Source: Deltaproteobacteria bacterium
GTDB taxonomy: Bacteria; Desulfobacterota; Desulfobacteria; Desulfobacterales; Desulfobacteraceae
Length of the DNA: 36,451 nucleotides
Reading direction: 5' to 3'
Assembly (NCBI GenBank): GCA_027858995.1
Contig: JAQIBP010000104.1
Span: 1-36,451, forward strand
Of this stretch, positions 16,376 through 27,599 are shown piece by piece (within the stretch, counting starts at the first letter, position 1; every line of letters begins with the position of its first letter). The translations under genes were made by a program, and so were the position numbers. The notes beneath the pieces are model-generated. The model was not told the origin of the DNA. It was given only the letters and a program-made list of their open reading frames with translations, and did not search any database.

Positions 16376-17870
16376 GAAGTTCTATTAGGATATCTGTAAC
16401 CTTGATCTCACTTGGACAACTCTCCTGGCATGAATAGCATGTCAGGCAGTTGTTAACCATTTGAGTTTTTGCAGCCATCTTTTTTTTACCAAGTCTTAAT
16501 AAATTCATTATCTGCTGGGGAGTCATATCATTTTCACTGTTTGAACAATAGCCAACAACAGGGCATACATTGGTGCAGATAGTACACTGGACACAATTTT
16601 TAAAAGAAGTCGGGCTGAAAAGGATATCATGTTCTTTTGCAAACTGCAGGGTGTCCGGCAGGCAGGCAGCTTCTGGAACAGTTTGATTTAAAATGTATGC
16701 AAGCTTTTCCCATAAACTTTGCAAATCAATATTTGAAGGACAGATATCTGTACAATTATTGCACCTTGTGCATTCATCATTGGAAATTTTTATTCTGTTC
16801 AGCTCTTCAACGTCAAGATGTGCTCCTGATATTATCTTTTTAAAAGCATTAATTTTATAATGGGGCAGAACATTGATATTATCGGCAATCACAAAGTTAG
16901 GGTAAACACTGCAGACATCAGAACATATCCTGCAGTCTGTGCAAGCCGCAAGAGTGAGAGAATTAAAAACAATATCCCGATTTTGAAAGGTTTTTACATC
17001 TGCCTGCTGTTTCAAGCTTGCTAAAGGAATTAAAAAAATATGAAACAGTCGTGAAAAAGGAAGGGATATAAGCATGAGAAAACTAAGCAGATAATGAATA
17101 TGGTAAAGATATCTGTCAGCACGAAAGTGGTTTAAAACTGAACCTGTTTTTTTTAAACCATCAGATAAGATATTTGACACAAAGGCACTTGATATTTTTG
17201 AATGACAGTAAAGGCAATAATCTTCATTTAAAATTCTGCCTTCTTCAAGGAGTTCTTCAGAGCTTACGACAGGTTGTTCAAACACAATATTATAATTTTT
17301 TGCCCAAAAAACTTTTAAATCATCAAGACCTGAATCTTCATCAATCCCAGCATAATCTTCAACCATTTCCATGAAAATCGGTTCTGATATTATTTTACTG
17401 CTCTCAAGCATAAATCCTGAACAGATTATTAAAAGAATTAAAAATATGGAGAATAGATTTTTATATTCACCCTTTATTCTCTGATCAGATTTTGCACTGT
17501 AAAATTTTTTTAATAAAAAGCCGATGCAGCCAACTGCCACTATAAAACCTGCAAAGTTTCTTAAAAACTGATAAGGATCAACAGTTGGCTCATAATAGCT
17601 AAAAAGCTTCATTGAAATCAGTTCATCAAGAGCATGAAAAAGCAGCAAAAATATAAAACCAGCAAAAACAAGGAAATGGACAACCCATCTTATTCTTGAA
17701 GCCTTGAAGAGTTTTATCTGGAAAATTGTGTTAAAAAGGCCGGAAATAATATTAAATTTAAGATTTTTTAATTTGTGCCTTGCTGAACTGGTTTTATTCA
17801 ATTTAAAAATTTGTAATAAAATTCCTGCCAGAGCAAGACTCAGTGAAATATATAGAGATATATCAAACAT
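16353..17870 (-). CDS. Membrane cytochrome-b-like (NarI/DsrM-type) protein fused to four [4Fe-4S] motifs, probable membrane anchor of GlpAB
   Basis: A 505-residue protein. The N-terminal half has about five membrane segments (near residues 3-22, 63-84, 103-122, 139-158 and 255-285) with histidines (HFLVF, HALDE, HIHYLL, RLFHIF) suited to heme b, as in NarI/HdrE/DsrM proteins. A loop between segments 4 and 5 holds CLYCH (Cys219, Cys222, His223), a potential covalent heme c site. The C-terminal half has four CX2CX2CX3C motifs beginning at Cys310, Cys367, Cys426 and Cys475. It lies 17 bp after glpB and before the HdrB-like gene, so electrons from glycerol 3-phosphate probably pass through it to or from the quinone pool. 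The last residues derive from the palindromic element. Confidence 0.85.
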   Translation of the reverse strand: MFDISLYISLSLALAGILLQIFKLNKTSSARHKLKNLKFNIISGLFNTIFQIKLFKASRIRWVVHFLVFAGFIFLLLFHALDELISMKLFSYYEPTVDPYQFLRNFAGFIVAVGCIGFLLKKFYSAKSDQRIKGEYKNLFSIFLILLIICSGFMLESSKIISEPIFMEMVEDYAGIDEDSGLDDLKVFWAKNYNIVFEQPVVSSEELLEEGRILNEDYCLYCHSKISSAFVSNILSDGLKKTGSVLNHFRADRYLYHIHYLLSFLMLISLPFSRLFHIFLIPLASLKQQADVKTFQNRDIVFNSLTLAACTDCRICSDVCSVYPNFVIADNINVLPHYKINAFKKIISGAHLDVEELNRIKISNDECTRCNNCTDICPSNIDLQSLWEKLAYILNQTVPEAACLPDTLQFAKEHDILFSPTSFKNCVQCTICTNVCPVVGYCSNSENDMTPQQIMNLLRLGKKKMAAKTQMVNNCLTCYSCQESCPSEIKVTDILIELRQAGTKC

Positions 17871-17887
17871 AATTTAAAATTAAATAC

Positions 17888-19201
17888 TCATTTTTCATAA
17901 TTTGAGTTGTCAGCAGATGGCCTGTGGCTGTTGTAAAAATCATTAACTGCTGTAAAAGCACTTAAAGCAGATACTCCTGAGCCTGATTTAAGCCTTGTCC
18001 AGTCATTGTGGGCAAGGATTGCTCCTGCTGCATAAAGGTTTTTATGAATTATTGAACCATTTGTATCAACAGGTCTGAACACATTATCTGTTTCAATACC
18101 AGAGGTGTTAATCAAATGCCCCTGCTTTTCAAAAAGATTTCTGTGGTGCCAGAGATTTCTATGTTCCGGCTGGTGTACCGGCAGATTGAATACTGTTTCA
18201 AAAATTTGTTTTCTATGTGCATAAAGTCCGCCGCTCTGAAATCTTCCCGATGCAAGTACCACACATTTTGCTTCTATTCTTGTTTCCATATTTTGATTAA
18301 CAGCATTTAAAATAAATTCATTCTCATTTATAATCTGGGATCTGATTTTTGTCTGACTTAAAAATTGGACTCTCTTTTTTTTAAATTGTTTTGCAAATTG
18401 TTTTTCAAATGCATTTTTTAATCTTAACCCTGGAATGGAAGGCGGCATCATCGGGATTTCAAAAATATCCAGGTTTGTCATTTTTTCAAGTTTTGTAAGA
18501 ATATTTAAGCTTTTGTTGATTCCACAAACTGCCGGTATACCAAGAAGATCAGCTTGACAGCCACAGTTGCAAATTTTTTTTGCAATCTTTTCAAGGAAGA
18601 CATCATTTTCAAACATGGAAGCAAGATGCATGGGGGGTAGAACGGTTTTATCAGGGACAAGTTCAATACTTAAAGTATGAATGCTGTTAAGCTTTTTTTT
18701 TAATCGTGCTGCAATCTGTTTTGCACTAAATCCGGTTAAACCTTTAAAATCAATTATTAAGAGATTCTTATTTCTTTTAATCATTTGACATTTTTTTATG
18801 GTTTCAGGAACTAAAAAAGTTGGTTTAAATGTTCCGGCAGCTGTAAGAACAGAAATATTTCTGCCTTTTGAAGTCTCATATTCAAGTCCGGCTGATCTTA
18901 AATAATCAATTATAAAATCAAAACTGTTTAATATAGGTTTTAAGCCGGTTTTTGAATATGGATGATCAGGCATCTCTTTTTTCAGCAAATCAAGTCCTGT
19001 TTCAGGGTTTGTTAAAAGAGTAGCAGGATCAAGGGGGTAGACACCAAGAAAATCAAACAGCCCGCTTGCAAAATAGAGCTGAGATGAATTGCCGGCCATT
19101 ATTGTTTTTAATCCAAGTTCAGATGCTCTGGCACATGCAGCCATGCCTGCAAAACCAGCACCGATTATTAAGACATCACATGTAATATCTTGTTTTTTCA
19201 T
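17888..19201 (-). CDS. glpB: Anaerobic glycerol-3-phosphate dehydrogenase subunit B
   Basis: A 437-residue flavoprotein-like subunit with an N-terminal dinucleotide-binding motif (LIIGAGFAGMAACARA) and the GlpB features ASGLFDFLGVYP and SGRFQSGGLYA near the C-terminus. GlpB couples the GlpA dehydrogenase to the iron-sulfur subunit at the membrane. Its start is 2 bp after the glpA stop, implying translational coupling. It is slightly longer than E. coli GlpB (419 aa). Partner genes downstream are the membrane iron-sulfur protein and the HdrB-like protein rather than a standard glpC. Confidence 0.9.
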   Translation of the reverse strand: MKKQDITCDVLIIGAGFAGMAACARASELGLKTIMAGNSSQLYFASGLFDFLGVYPLDPATLLTNPETGLDLLKKEMPDHPYSKTGLKPILNSFDFIIDYLRSAGLEYETSKGRNISVLTAAGTFKPTFLVPETIKKCQMIKRNKNLLIIDFKGLTGFSAKQIAARLKKKLNSIHTLSIELVPDKTVLPPMHLASMFENDVFLEKIAKKICNCGCQADLLGIPAVCGINKSLNILTKLEKMTNLDIFEIPMMPPSIPGLRLKNAFEKQFAKQFKKKRVQFLSQTKIRSQIINENEFILNAVNQNMETRIEAKCVVLASGRFQSGGLYAHRKQIFETVFNLPVHQPEHRNLWHHRNLFEKQGHLINTSGIETDNVFRPVDTNGSIIHKNLYAAGAILAHNDWTRLKSGSGVSALSAFTAVNDFYNSHRPSADNSNYEK

Positions 19202-19203
19202 AA

Positions 19204-20754
19204 CTATTGTTCATCCAGTTCAAGGCAGAACAGACCGCAATGTATCATCTCTTTTAAAGAGGAGTGAACAAGGGTCTGGTCCCATAAAAGGGGATGCTCT
19301 CCCTTCCATCTTTCATTTAAAAAAAGTTTTAAATCATTCAGGCCATTTGCAGCGGTATAATCTTTATTATCACAAAGGCGTGAAAGCAGTCTTACACTGC
19401 AGTAAGTACCCTGGCATGTGCCTTTGCCGACTCTGGTCCTCACGGCAATAGACTCAAGATTTGGAGAACCTCCATTTCTTTTGATTGAATCAATTACTCT
19501 ATCTATTGCTTTTGCAGGCACCATTTCACATTCACAAAGATAAGAATCATGGAATGTTTTAGAATCAATGGAATCAGCTATAAACACACCTGGCTCTGAC
19601 CAGTCACCATCATGGGTTGATGGTAAAGGTGTTGTTTTTGTTTTACATGGTTGAGTAATACCATGTTTTTTACATACAATATCAGAAGTCTTTTCTGCCA
19701 TTAATCTGTATGTTGATAATTTGCCACCTGTTATTGTTATAAAATTATCAACTCCATTCTTTTCATGGTCAAGCAGTGTAAAACCGCGGCTTACCTCTCT
19801 GTCATCGTCATCACCTCCCATACTGACCAGAGGACGAACACCTGCATATGCTCTGATATATCTGCTCTCTTTAAGGGCAGGAATCATCTGTCCGCCCTGT
19901 TCTATAATGTGGTCAACTTCATCAACAGCAGGATATATTTTGTCTGGATCTTCTATCCTTATGGAAGTTGTTCCAAGAATTGAGACAACACCGCCTGGAA
20001 CCAGAATATCTCCATCAGTGGGCATCCTTAATCTGTTAATAACTCTTTTAGTAATCCTCTGGCTTGTAACAAGAAGGCTTCCCATGGAAAACACCATATT
20101 AACATTGATTCCAGCCATGGCAGCAATATTTTTTGCCCATGCGCCCGAGGCATTTACATAGGTTTTTGCCCTGATCTTAATAATTTTTCCACTTATTTTA
20201 TTACGCGCCCCAGCATAAATAATTTTATTGTTTTCTATTTTGAAATTTTCGATTTCTGTGTGAGTTAAATAGGAAGACCCAAAAGAGATAGCGTTGTTCA
20301 TATTTTCAATGGATAATTTAAAAGGATTTATTGATGCATCATTGACTTGATATACAGCAATAAGATCCTTTGACAATGCAGGCTCCATTTCTAAAGCTTT
20401 TTTCGGATCTATCTTTTCACATTGAATGTGCAGTTGTTCACACATTTGTGGAAAATCCTGGATATAGTTTTCATCATCACCTTTAACAGCAACAAACAGG
20501 CCGCCAGTTTCTTCTATGCAATGTGCAGCCTGCTTTTTTAATATTGCCTGCTCTATCTGACACTCACTGGCTGCTTCAGGATCAGAACGAATATACCTTG
20601 CACCACTGTGTAAAAGACCGTGGTTACCACCGGAAGCTCCAGCATTAAGATCTTTTTTTTCAATAAGAATTGTATTCAGCCCCCGCAAAGCAAGATCTCT
20701 TGCAATCCCGGTGCCTGTAACACCTCCGCCTATGATTAATACATCTGTTTCCAT
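19204..20754 (-). CDS. glpA: Anaerobic glycerol-3-phosphate dehydrogenase subunit A
   Basis: A 516-residue FAD enzyme oxidising sn-glycerol 3-phosphate to dihydroxyacetone phosphate. The FAD-binding motif DVLIIGGGVTGTGIARD is at the N-terminus, followed by GASGGNHGLLHSGARY and, before the C-terminal domain, ITGGKLSTYR. The C-terminal BFD-like [2Fe-2S] region has CECE and GTCQGTYC cysteines, as in GlpA but not in aerobic GlpD. It is the first gene of the minus-strand glpAB operon, divergent from glpK over a 218-bp region. No obvious Shine-Dalgarno is seen before the ATG. Confidence 0.93.
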   Translation of the reverse strand: METDVLIIGGGVTGTGIARDLALRGLNTILIEKKDLNAGASGGNHGLLHSGARYIRSDPEAASECQIEQAILKKQAAHCIEETGGLFVAVKGDDENYIQDFPQMCEQLHIQCEKIDPKKALEMEPALSKDLIAVYQVNDASINPFKLSIENMNNAISFGSSYLTHTEIENFKIENNKIIYAGARNKISGKIIKIRAKTYVNASGAWAKNIAAMAGINVNMVFSMGSLLVTSQRITKRVINRLRMPTDGDILVPGGVVSILGTTSIRIEDPDKIYPAVDEVDHIIEQGGQMIPALKESRYIRAYAGVRPLVSMGGDDDDREVSRGFTLLDHEKNGVDNFITITGGKLSTYRLMAEKTSDIVCKKHGITQPCKTKTTPLPSTHDGDWSEPGVFIADSIDSKTFHDSYLCECEMVPAKAIDRVIDSIKRNGGSPNLESIAVRTRVGKGTCQGTYCSVRLLSRLCDNKDYTAANGLNDLKLFLNERWKGEHPLLWDQTLVHSSLKEMIHCGLFCLELDEQ

Positions 20755-22481
<1,727 letters not shown>

Positions 22482-22515
22482 CAATGATCTTGATCTATTA
22501 GGAGATATAAAAAAT

Positions 22516-23286
22516 ATGCCCCTGACTTTAATACCTGTTGACAGACAGGCAAGGATTCAAAAATTAATTAAAGAACAAGGAATTGTAAAGGTTACAGAGT
22601 TAAGCAAAATGTTGGGTGTGACAGAACTTACCATCCGACGGGATTTTGATAAACTTGAAAAAAGGGGAGTGCTGGCACGAACCCATGGAGGTGCTATATT
22701 ACGTCGCCGTGTAAAAGCTGAATCCCTTTATGCCGAGAAAAATCTAAAACACTTTAACGAGAAAGAGAAAATAGGAATTGCTGCAGGTAAGATAGTAGAG
22801 CCCGGGGATACTCTTCTTATCAATACCGGTTCAACCAACACACAGGTTTTAAGGCATTTGTCAGGCAATAATCTTTGTGTCATAACCAGTAATGTAAACG
22901 CACTTGTGGAAATTGAAAATCCTGCAATTAAAGTGATTTTAACAGGCGGACAATTCCGTAGAGAGTCAAATTCTCTAATTGGTGATCTTGCCCATACCAT
23001 ACTTAAAAATGTCTGTGGAAGCAAAACTATTATTGGTGTTGACGGTGTCAGTCTGAAATTTGGTTTGACAACACCTGTACAGGAAGAAGCTGCGGTGGCC
23101 CGTTTAATGATTGATCAGACTTTGGGACCTGTAATTGTGGTTGCAGACAGCAGTAAAATGGGCGTAGTATCAAACTTTGTTACAGCACCCATAGATAAGG
23201 TCAATATCCTTATTACAGATGATAAAATTAAACCAGGGTTTAAAAAAGAGCTTGAGGAGAGAGGAATAGAGGTTATTATTGCCTGA
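22516..23286 (+). CDS. glpR: DeoR-family transcriptional regulator, likely glycerol-3-phosphate repressor
   Basis: A 256-residue protein with an N-terminal DeoR helix-turn-helix (RQARIQKLIKEQGIVKVTEL, then VTELTIRRDFDKLEKRGV) and a C-terminal sugar-phosphate sensor domain (LLINTGSTNTQ, TGGQFRRESNSLIGD, GVDGVS). AGGAG at 22500-22504 fixes the ATG at 22516; the frame is open further upstream but overlaps glpK. Its place behind glpK and near glpAB and ugp genes suggests it represses this regulon until glycerol 3-phosphate binds. The direct effector is an inference from the GlpR family. Confidence 0.88.
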   Translation: MPLTLIPVDRQARIQKLIKEQGIVKVTELSKMLGVTELTIRRDFDKLEKRGVLARTHGGAILRRRVKAESLYAEKNLKHFNEKEKIGIAAGKIVEPGDTLLINTGSTNTQVLRHLSGNNLCVITSNVNALVEIENPAIKVILTGGQFRRESNSLIGDLAHTILKNVCGSKTIIGVDGVSLKFGLTTPVQEEAAVARLMIDQTLGPVIVVADSSKMGVVSNFVTAPIDKVNILITDDKIKPGFKKELEERGIEVIIA

Positions 23287-23320
23287 AAATATTAAGTCGT
23301 TTTTTAAGCAGACGCTAAAA

Positions 23321-24418
23321 TCAGTAAATCACCTCGGTGGTTTTTGCATCAAACAGATGCATTTCATTGAGGTTCATGTGAAGTTTTATCTTTTCATTTG
23401 GTTTGAAAATTTTTTTCCCTTCGCTTTTTGACATAATTTTAACTCCATTAATATCCATATGAAGATGGGTCTCGTTTCCAAGAGGTTCTACAACCATAAT
23501 CATACCCTCAAATATCCACTCTTCAGGGAAAGAAGTATCCACAGCACCAGGTGCAATCTCTTCTGCTCTAAGCCCTAAAACAACCTTTTGATTATCAGTC
23601 AGTTTAGTTCCATTTTTCTCAGGAACAGGGAGCTTAAGTCCACTTTCAAATTGAATAAAAGTATTTTTATCCTGCTTACTTACTTTGCATTCAACAAGAT
23701 TCATGGGAGGTGTACCAATAAATCCTGCTACAAATGTATTTACTGGTTTTGAAAAAAGTTCCAGGGGCGTTCCCACCTGTTCAATATATCCATCCCTGAG
23801 CACAACAATCCTGTCAGCAAGGGTCATGGCTTCTACCTGATCATGGGTAACATAAATTATAGTTGAATCCACTCTCTGGTGTAGCATTTTAATTTCTGCT
23901 CTCATTTGAATTCGAAGCTTGGCATCAAGGTTTGACAATGGTTCATCAAAAAGAAAGATAGAGGGTTTTCTGACCATGGCTCGTCCCATGGCAACCCGTT
24001 GCCGCTGACCGCCTGACAGCTCATGGGGTCTTCTTTTCAAGAAATCTTCAAGTCCGAGAATGAGTGCAACTTCTTCAACTCTTTGCTTGATCTGGTTTTT
24101 TGGGGTTTTGCCAATTTGCAAACCAAATGCCATATTATTAAACACATTCATATGGGGATAGAGTGCATAATTCTGGAACACCATGGCAAGACCACGATCT
24201 TTTGGTGCAATATCATTCACAATTTTGTCATTAATTGAAATTGTTCCATGGGATATCTCTTCCAATCCTGCTACCATTCTGAGCAGAGTTGATTTGCCGC
24301 ATCCTGAAGGGCCTACAAGAACAAGAAACTCCTTGTTTTTAATATCAAGATTGATTTTATGGATTACCTCTATTTTACCATATTTTTTGATAACATTCTT
24401 AAATGTCAGTTCAGCCAT
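23321..24418 (-). CDS. ugpC: ABC transporter ATPase, UgpC/MalK type (probable glycerol-3-phosphate importer ATPase)
   Basis: A 365-residue ATPase. Walker [10 protein letters not shown] is at residues 36-44, the Q-loop [10 protein letters not shown], signature [14 protein letters not shown], Walker [13 protein letters not shown], and a C-terminal TOBE/MalK regulatory domain follow. It matches the ATPases of CUT1-type importers for sugars and glycerol 3-phosphate. UgpB, UgpA and UgpE encoded at 30599-33816 lack an ATPase of their own, so this orphan on the opposite strand is the probable partner. It converges with glpR, and its start faces the divergent ugpQ region. Confidence 0.88.
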   Translation of the reverse strand: MAELTFKNVIKKYGKIEVIHKINLDIKNKEFLVLVGPSGCGKSTLLRMVAGLEEISHGTISINDKIVNDIAPKDRGLAMVFQNYALYPHMNVFNNMAFGLQIGKTPKNQIKQRVEEVALILGLEDFLKRRPHELSGGQRQRVAMGRAMVRKPSIFLFDEPLSNLDAKLRIQMRAEIKMLHQRVDSTIIYVTHDQVEAMTLADRIVVLRDGYIEQVGTPLELFSKPVNTFVAGFIGTPPMNLVECKVSKQDKNTFIQFESGLKLPVPEKNGTKLTDNQKVVLGLRAEEIAPGAVDTSFPEEWIFEGMIMVVEPLGNETHLHMDINGVKIMSKSEGKKIFKPNEKIKLHMNLNEMHLFDAKTTEVIY

Positions 24419-24789
24419 TTAATATCCTGAGTTTTATTTTTTAGATTTTTACCTTTTTTTAATGATTATAGAACAACAAAAGCTGTCATTATGCAAACCT
24501 TTTTTTAAAATAAAGTTTATTCTTGACTCTTGGGCAATATCTTAATAAAGCTGAGTTTGGTATAATAAAAATGAAACATTTTAGTTAACCATGCACTTAA
24601 ATCAAGGATAATAGATAGTGCTAAATCTAAAGCCTCCAATTTCTTCAATTACTGCTTTGAACTTGAATTTTGACTCTGAAAATAGACAAACTGTTTTTCA
24701 GGTTAAAATTTGTGCTCTCTTTGTACTCGGCTCCAATAGAAGCGTGTTTCTATAAATTTAAGGTTTTCGATAGGTACTGAAAGATAGAT
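24419..24789. promoter_or_regulatory. Divergent intergenic region between ugpC and the transport operon
   Basis: 371 bp without a gene. TTGACT at 24523-24528 and TATAAT at 24561-24566 are promoter-like boxes on the plus strand but are too far apart to form one promoter. It likely contains promoters for both sides. No clear palindromic operator or RNA element was recognised. Confidence 0.4.
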
Positions 24790-25599
24790 ATGACCATAAT
24801 TATTGCCCATAGGGGAGCAAGCAGCATTGCTCCTGAAAACACAATTGCAGCAGCAAGAAAAGCGTGGGAAATTGGTGCTGATTTATGGGAGACAGATGTT
24901 GCTGTTACAAAAGATGAACACCTGATCCTTCACCACGATGATTCTTTGGAAAGAACAACTAATGTAAAACAAGTTTTTCCAGACAAGAGTTCTTTTATAT
25001 TTACCCGTTATACTCTTGAACAGATAAAAAAATTAGATACAGGTTTCCAATATATTGAAACTGATCCTTTTGGAGAAATTAAAAAAGGCTCATTAAGCCA
25101 GGAATACCTCACTTCTCTGAGGGGAGAAAAAGTGCCGACCCTTGAAGAAGCTCTTTTATTTACAAAGGGGAAAAACTGGAAAATTAATATCGAGCTGAAA
25201 AAACTTCCAGACAATTTTATGGATTTTCAACTGCCTGAAAAAGTAGTGTTATTAATAAGAAAGATTCAAATTGACCCAACCTGTATAATTTTTTCTTCAT
25301 TTAATCATAAGTGGCTTAAAATAGTTCATGATATGGAGCCAGAAATTGAAATTCAGGCTTTGATTGGTTTTTCTTTTACAGATCCTCTTGACTGGGGAGA
25401 TTATTCATTTAAAACATATAATGCAAGGGACACCCTGATTGATAGAGAACAGATTAAAATTGCCAAGGAAAAAGGAAAACAAATAAATCTTTTTCCTGTA
25501 AACAAGATAGAAGATATGAAAAGATTTATGGCAATGGGTGTGGATGGAATAATAACCAGTTATCCTCAACGTCTGAAAGCTTTGCTCAGGGGAAATTAG
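24790..25599 (+). CDS. ugpQ: Cytosolic glycerophosphodiester phosphodiesterase
   Basis: A 269-residue GDPD-family TIM barrel hydrolysing glycerophosphodiesters to glycerol 3-phosphate and an alcohol. The catalytic signature is complete: AHRGASSIAPENT (His7, Arg8, Glu16, Asn17), ETDVAVTKD, HHDDSLERTT and a later NIELK metal-binding Glu. There is no signal peptide, so it acts in the cytoplasm on imported diesters, like UgpQ. It is the first gene of the plus-strand uptake series and abuts the amidotransferase gene (no gap), which implies coupled expression. The ribosome binding site is weak. Confidence 0.9.
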   Translation: MTIIIAHRGASSIAPENTIAAARKAWEIGADLWETDVAVTKDEHLILHHDDSLERTTNVKQVFPDKSSFIFTRYTLEQIKKLDTGFQYIETDPFGEIKKGSLSQEYLTSLRGEKVPTLEEALLFTKGKNWKINIELKKLPDNFMDFQLPEKVVLLIRKIQIDPTCIIFSSFNHKWLKIVHDMEPEIEIQALIGFSFTDPLDWGDYSFKTYNARDTLIDREQIKIAKEKGKQINLFPVNKIEDMKRFMAMGVDGIITSYPQRLKALLRGN

Positions 25600-26439
25600 A
25601 TGGGTTTAGATAAAAATAAAATAATGATTTTTAACTGCTATCCCGAACAAAGCAGAAAAAATTTTGATGCTACTAATGTTGGGCATCCCCATGATTTTAT
25701 TTTAGATTTTCTATCCCGCCATACCCCTGAAAGTAAAACTAAAATTTATTTTATCGCAGATCCTGACCAGCCCCTTCCAACTGATGGTGAACTTGCCCGG
25801 TGTCAGGGATGTATCTGGACAGGTTCAGATCTTACCATCTACCAGCTTGAACCAAGGGTACAAAGGCAGATTGAACTTGCAAAAAAGCTCTTTAATTTCG
25901 GTATCCATTCCATTGGGAGCTGCTGGGGGATACAGATGGCAGCAACAGCTGCAGGCGGTAAAGTTGCAAAAAATCCAAAAGGTCGCGAATGGGGTGTTGC
26001 AAAGGGGATTACCCTTACAAAAGCAGGGAAAAATTCCATTCTGCTTAAAGACAAACCAGAGGTTTTTGATGGTTTTGAAATGCATCTGGATGAGGTAGTT
26101 GACCTTCCTGCAAACACCAAAATTCTTGCGTGCAATAAACATACAAAAGTTCAGGCAATCGAAGTGTATTCAGATAAAGGCAGCTTTTTTGGCACCCAGT
26201 ATCATCCTGAATACAATCTTTTTGAAATGGCAAGGCTTATTAAGGCAAGAGCAAAAGCTCTGGTAGATGAGCAATTCTTTCAAAATTTCGATCAGGTGAC
26301 TGAATATACCCAAAAACTGAAAAAACTCCATAAAGAACCTGAATCATTAATGCTAAGAAAAGAGCTTGATATAGGGGTTGGGGTGTTAGATCCGAAAATC
26401 AAGGAGCAGGAGCTTAGAAACTGGCTTGAATTTATTTAA
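25600..26439 (+). CDS. Class I glutamine amidotransferase-like protein
   Basis: A 279-residue protein with a complete class I amidotransferase triad: Cys108 in SIGSCWGIQ, His202 and Glu204 in TQYHPEYN. The fold resembles the GuaA/PuuD group, but no synthase partner domain is present. Such proteins can be gamma-glutamyl hydrolases (PuuD-like) or amidotransferase subunits. The ATG follows the ugpQ stop directly, and a terminator-like hairpin follows the gene. Its pairing with a PotD-type transporter suggests processing of an imported amino-alcohol or amine compound; this is inference. Confidence 0.8.
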   Translation: MGLDKNKIMIFNCYPEQSRKNFDATNVGHPHDFILDFLSRHTPESKTKIYFIADPDQPLPTDGELARCQGCIWTGSDLTIYQLEPRVQRQIELAKKLFNFGIHSIGSCWGIQMAATAAGGKVAKNPKGREWGVAKGITLTKAGKNSILLKDKPEVFDGFEMHLDEVVDLPANTKILACNKHTKVQAIEVYSDKGSFFGTQYHPEYNLFEMARLIKARAKALVDEQFFQNFDQVTEYTQKLKKLHKEPESLMLRKELDIGVGVLDPKIKEQELRNWLEFI

Positions 26440-26441
26440 TA

Positions 26442-26487
26442 CCTCTCTTTTCCTTTTTTAAGGTTAAAAGAGAGGAGAATTTTTTTA
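26442..26487 (+). terminator. Terminator or attenuator after the amidotransferase gene
   Basis: CCTCTCTTTT (26442-26451) pairs perfectly with AAAAGAGAGG (26466-26475), followed by AGAA and a run of T. It separates ugpQ-amidotransferase from the binding-protein gene. Confidence 0.7.
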
Positions 26488-26516
26488 CAATAATATAATA
26501 ATAGTAGGAGGAGAAA

Positions 26517-27584
26517 ATGTTTAAAAAAACTTGTTTATCACTTATGGCTGTTTTATTTCTGGCGGTTTTTACAATGTCAGCAGGCGCACAGACCTTAGAA
26601 ATTCTTACATGGAAGGGATATGCACCAAAAGTTCTGGTTGAAAAATTTAAAAAAGAGACCGGTATTGATGTAAAAGTTACATTTACAAATAATGAAGAGA
26701 TGATTGCAAAATTAAGGGCAACAAGGGGTGCGGGATTTGATCTTGCTCAGCCTAGTCAGGACAGAATCGCTTCTGTACAGGCAAAATATAAAATTTATCA
26801 GGCAATGGATTTTGCAAAAATTAATAAGGGTCAGATCATAGCATCCATGCTTAAAGCTGTAAAAGACAGTACCATGGTCAATGGTAGTCCCCATGCAGTT
26901 CCTTTTTGCTGGGGAACTTCAGGGCTGGTTATAAATAAAAAAATGGCACCTAATGCTTCTGATTATACAGATTTATTAAATCCAAAATATAATGGCCGTA
27001 TCAGCTATCGTCTTAAAAGACCTACTCTTATAGCTCTTGGCTTTGCACTTGGTGATAATCCATTTGCCAAATATTCTGATGTCTCTGCATATAAGGCTCT
27101 TATGGACAAAGTTAGTGGAGAGCTTATTAAAAATAAAGGTCTTGTGAAAAATTACTGGTCAAATGGCGATGCTCTTCTTCAATTAATGAGATCAGGTGAA
27201 GTTTTTGTTGCAATGGCATGGGATAATGGTGGTTGGAAACTGCATGAAGAAAACCCTGATATTGATTTTGTAGCACCAAAGAGTGGAGCCCTTGGCTGGA
27301 TCGATACTTTTGCCATTCCTGCAAAGGCAAAAAATGTTGATGGTGCTTATAAATGGATCAATTTCATGCTCAAACCTGAAAATGCAGCTGTATTTACCAA
27401 CCTTGAAAAATATGGCACAGCATCCAATGGTGCTACCAAATTAACTGATAAAAAAGTCAGGGGAAATTTTGAAAGAAGTTTTCCTCAAGCTGATATTGAC
27501 AACATAAAATGGTATCCACCGGTTCCTGCAAAACTTGAATCTATTGAAGGTAAAATACTCGATAAGGTAAAAGCTTCAAAATAG
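26517..27584 (+). CDS. Periplasmic binding protein of a PotD-like (spermidine/putrescine family) ABC transporter
   Basis: A 355-residue exported binding protein. A signal peptide of about 24 residues ends SAGAQ. The mature part starts TLEILTWKGYAPKVLVEKF, the usual start of PotD/iron-type periplasmic proteins, and contains YKWINFMLKPENAA near the C-terminus. AGGAGGAG lies 4 nt before the ATG. The linked genes encode ATPase and two permeases of the same subfamily. The ligand cannot be deduced. Context with a glycerophosphodiesterase makes a glycerophosphodiester or related compound as plausible as a polyamine. Confidence 0.85.
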   Translation: MFKKTCLSLMAVLFLAVFTMSAGAQTLEILTWKGYAPKVLVEKFKKETGIDVKVTFTNNEEMIAKLRATRGAGFDLAQPSQDRIASVQAKYKIYQAMDFAKINKGQIIASMLKAVKDSTMVNGSPHAVPFCWGTSGLVINKKMAPNASDYTDLLNPKYNGRISYRLKRPTLIALGFALGDNPFAKYSDVSAYKALMDKVSGELIKNKGLVKNYWSNGDALLQLMRSGEVFVAMAWDNGGWKLHEENPDIDFVAPKSGALGWIDTFAIPAKAKNVDGAYKWINFMLKPENAAVFTNLEKYGTASNGATKLTDKKVRGNFERSFPQADIDNIKWYPPVPAKLESIEGKILDKVKASK

Positions 27585-27599
27585 TGTCTTAAGTTAAAA

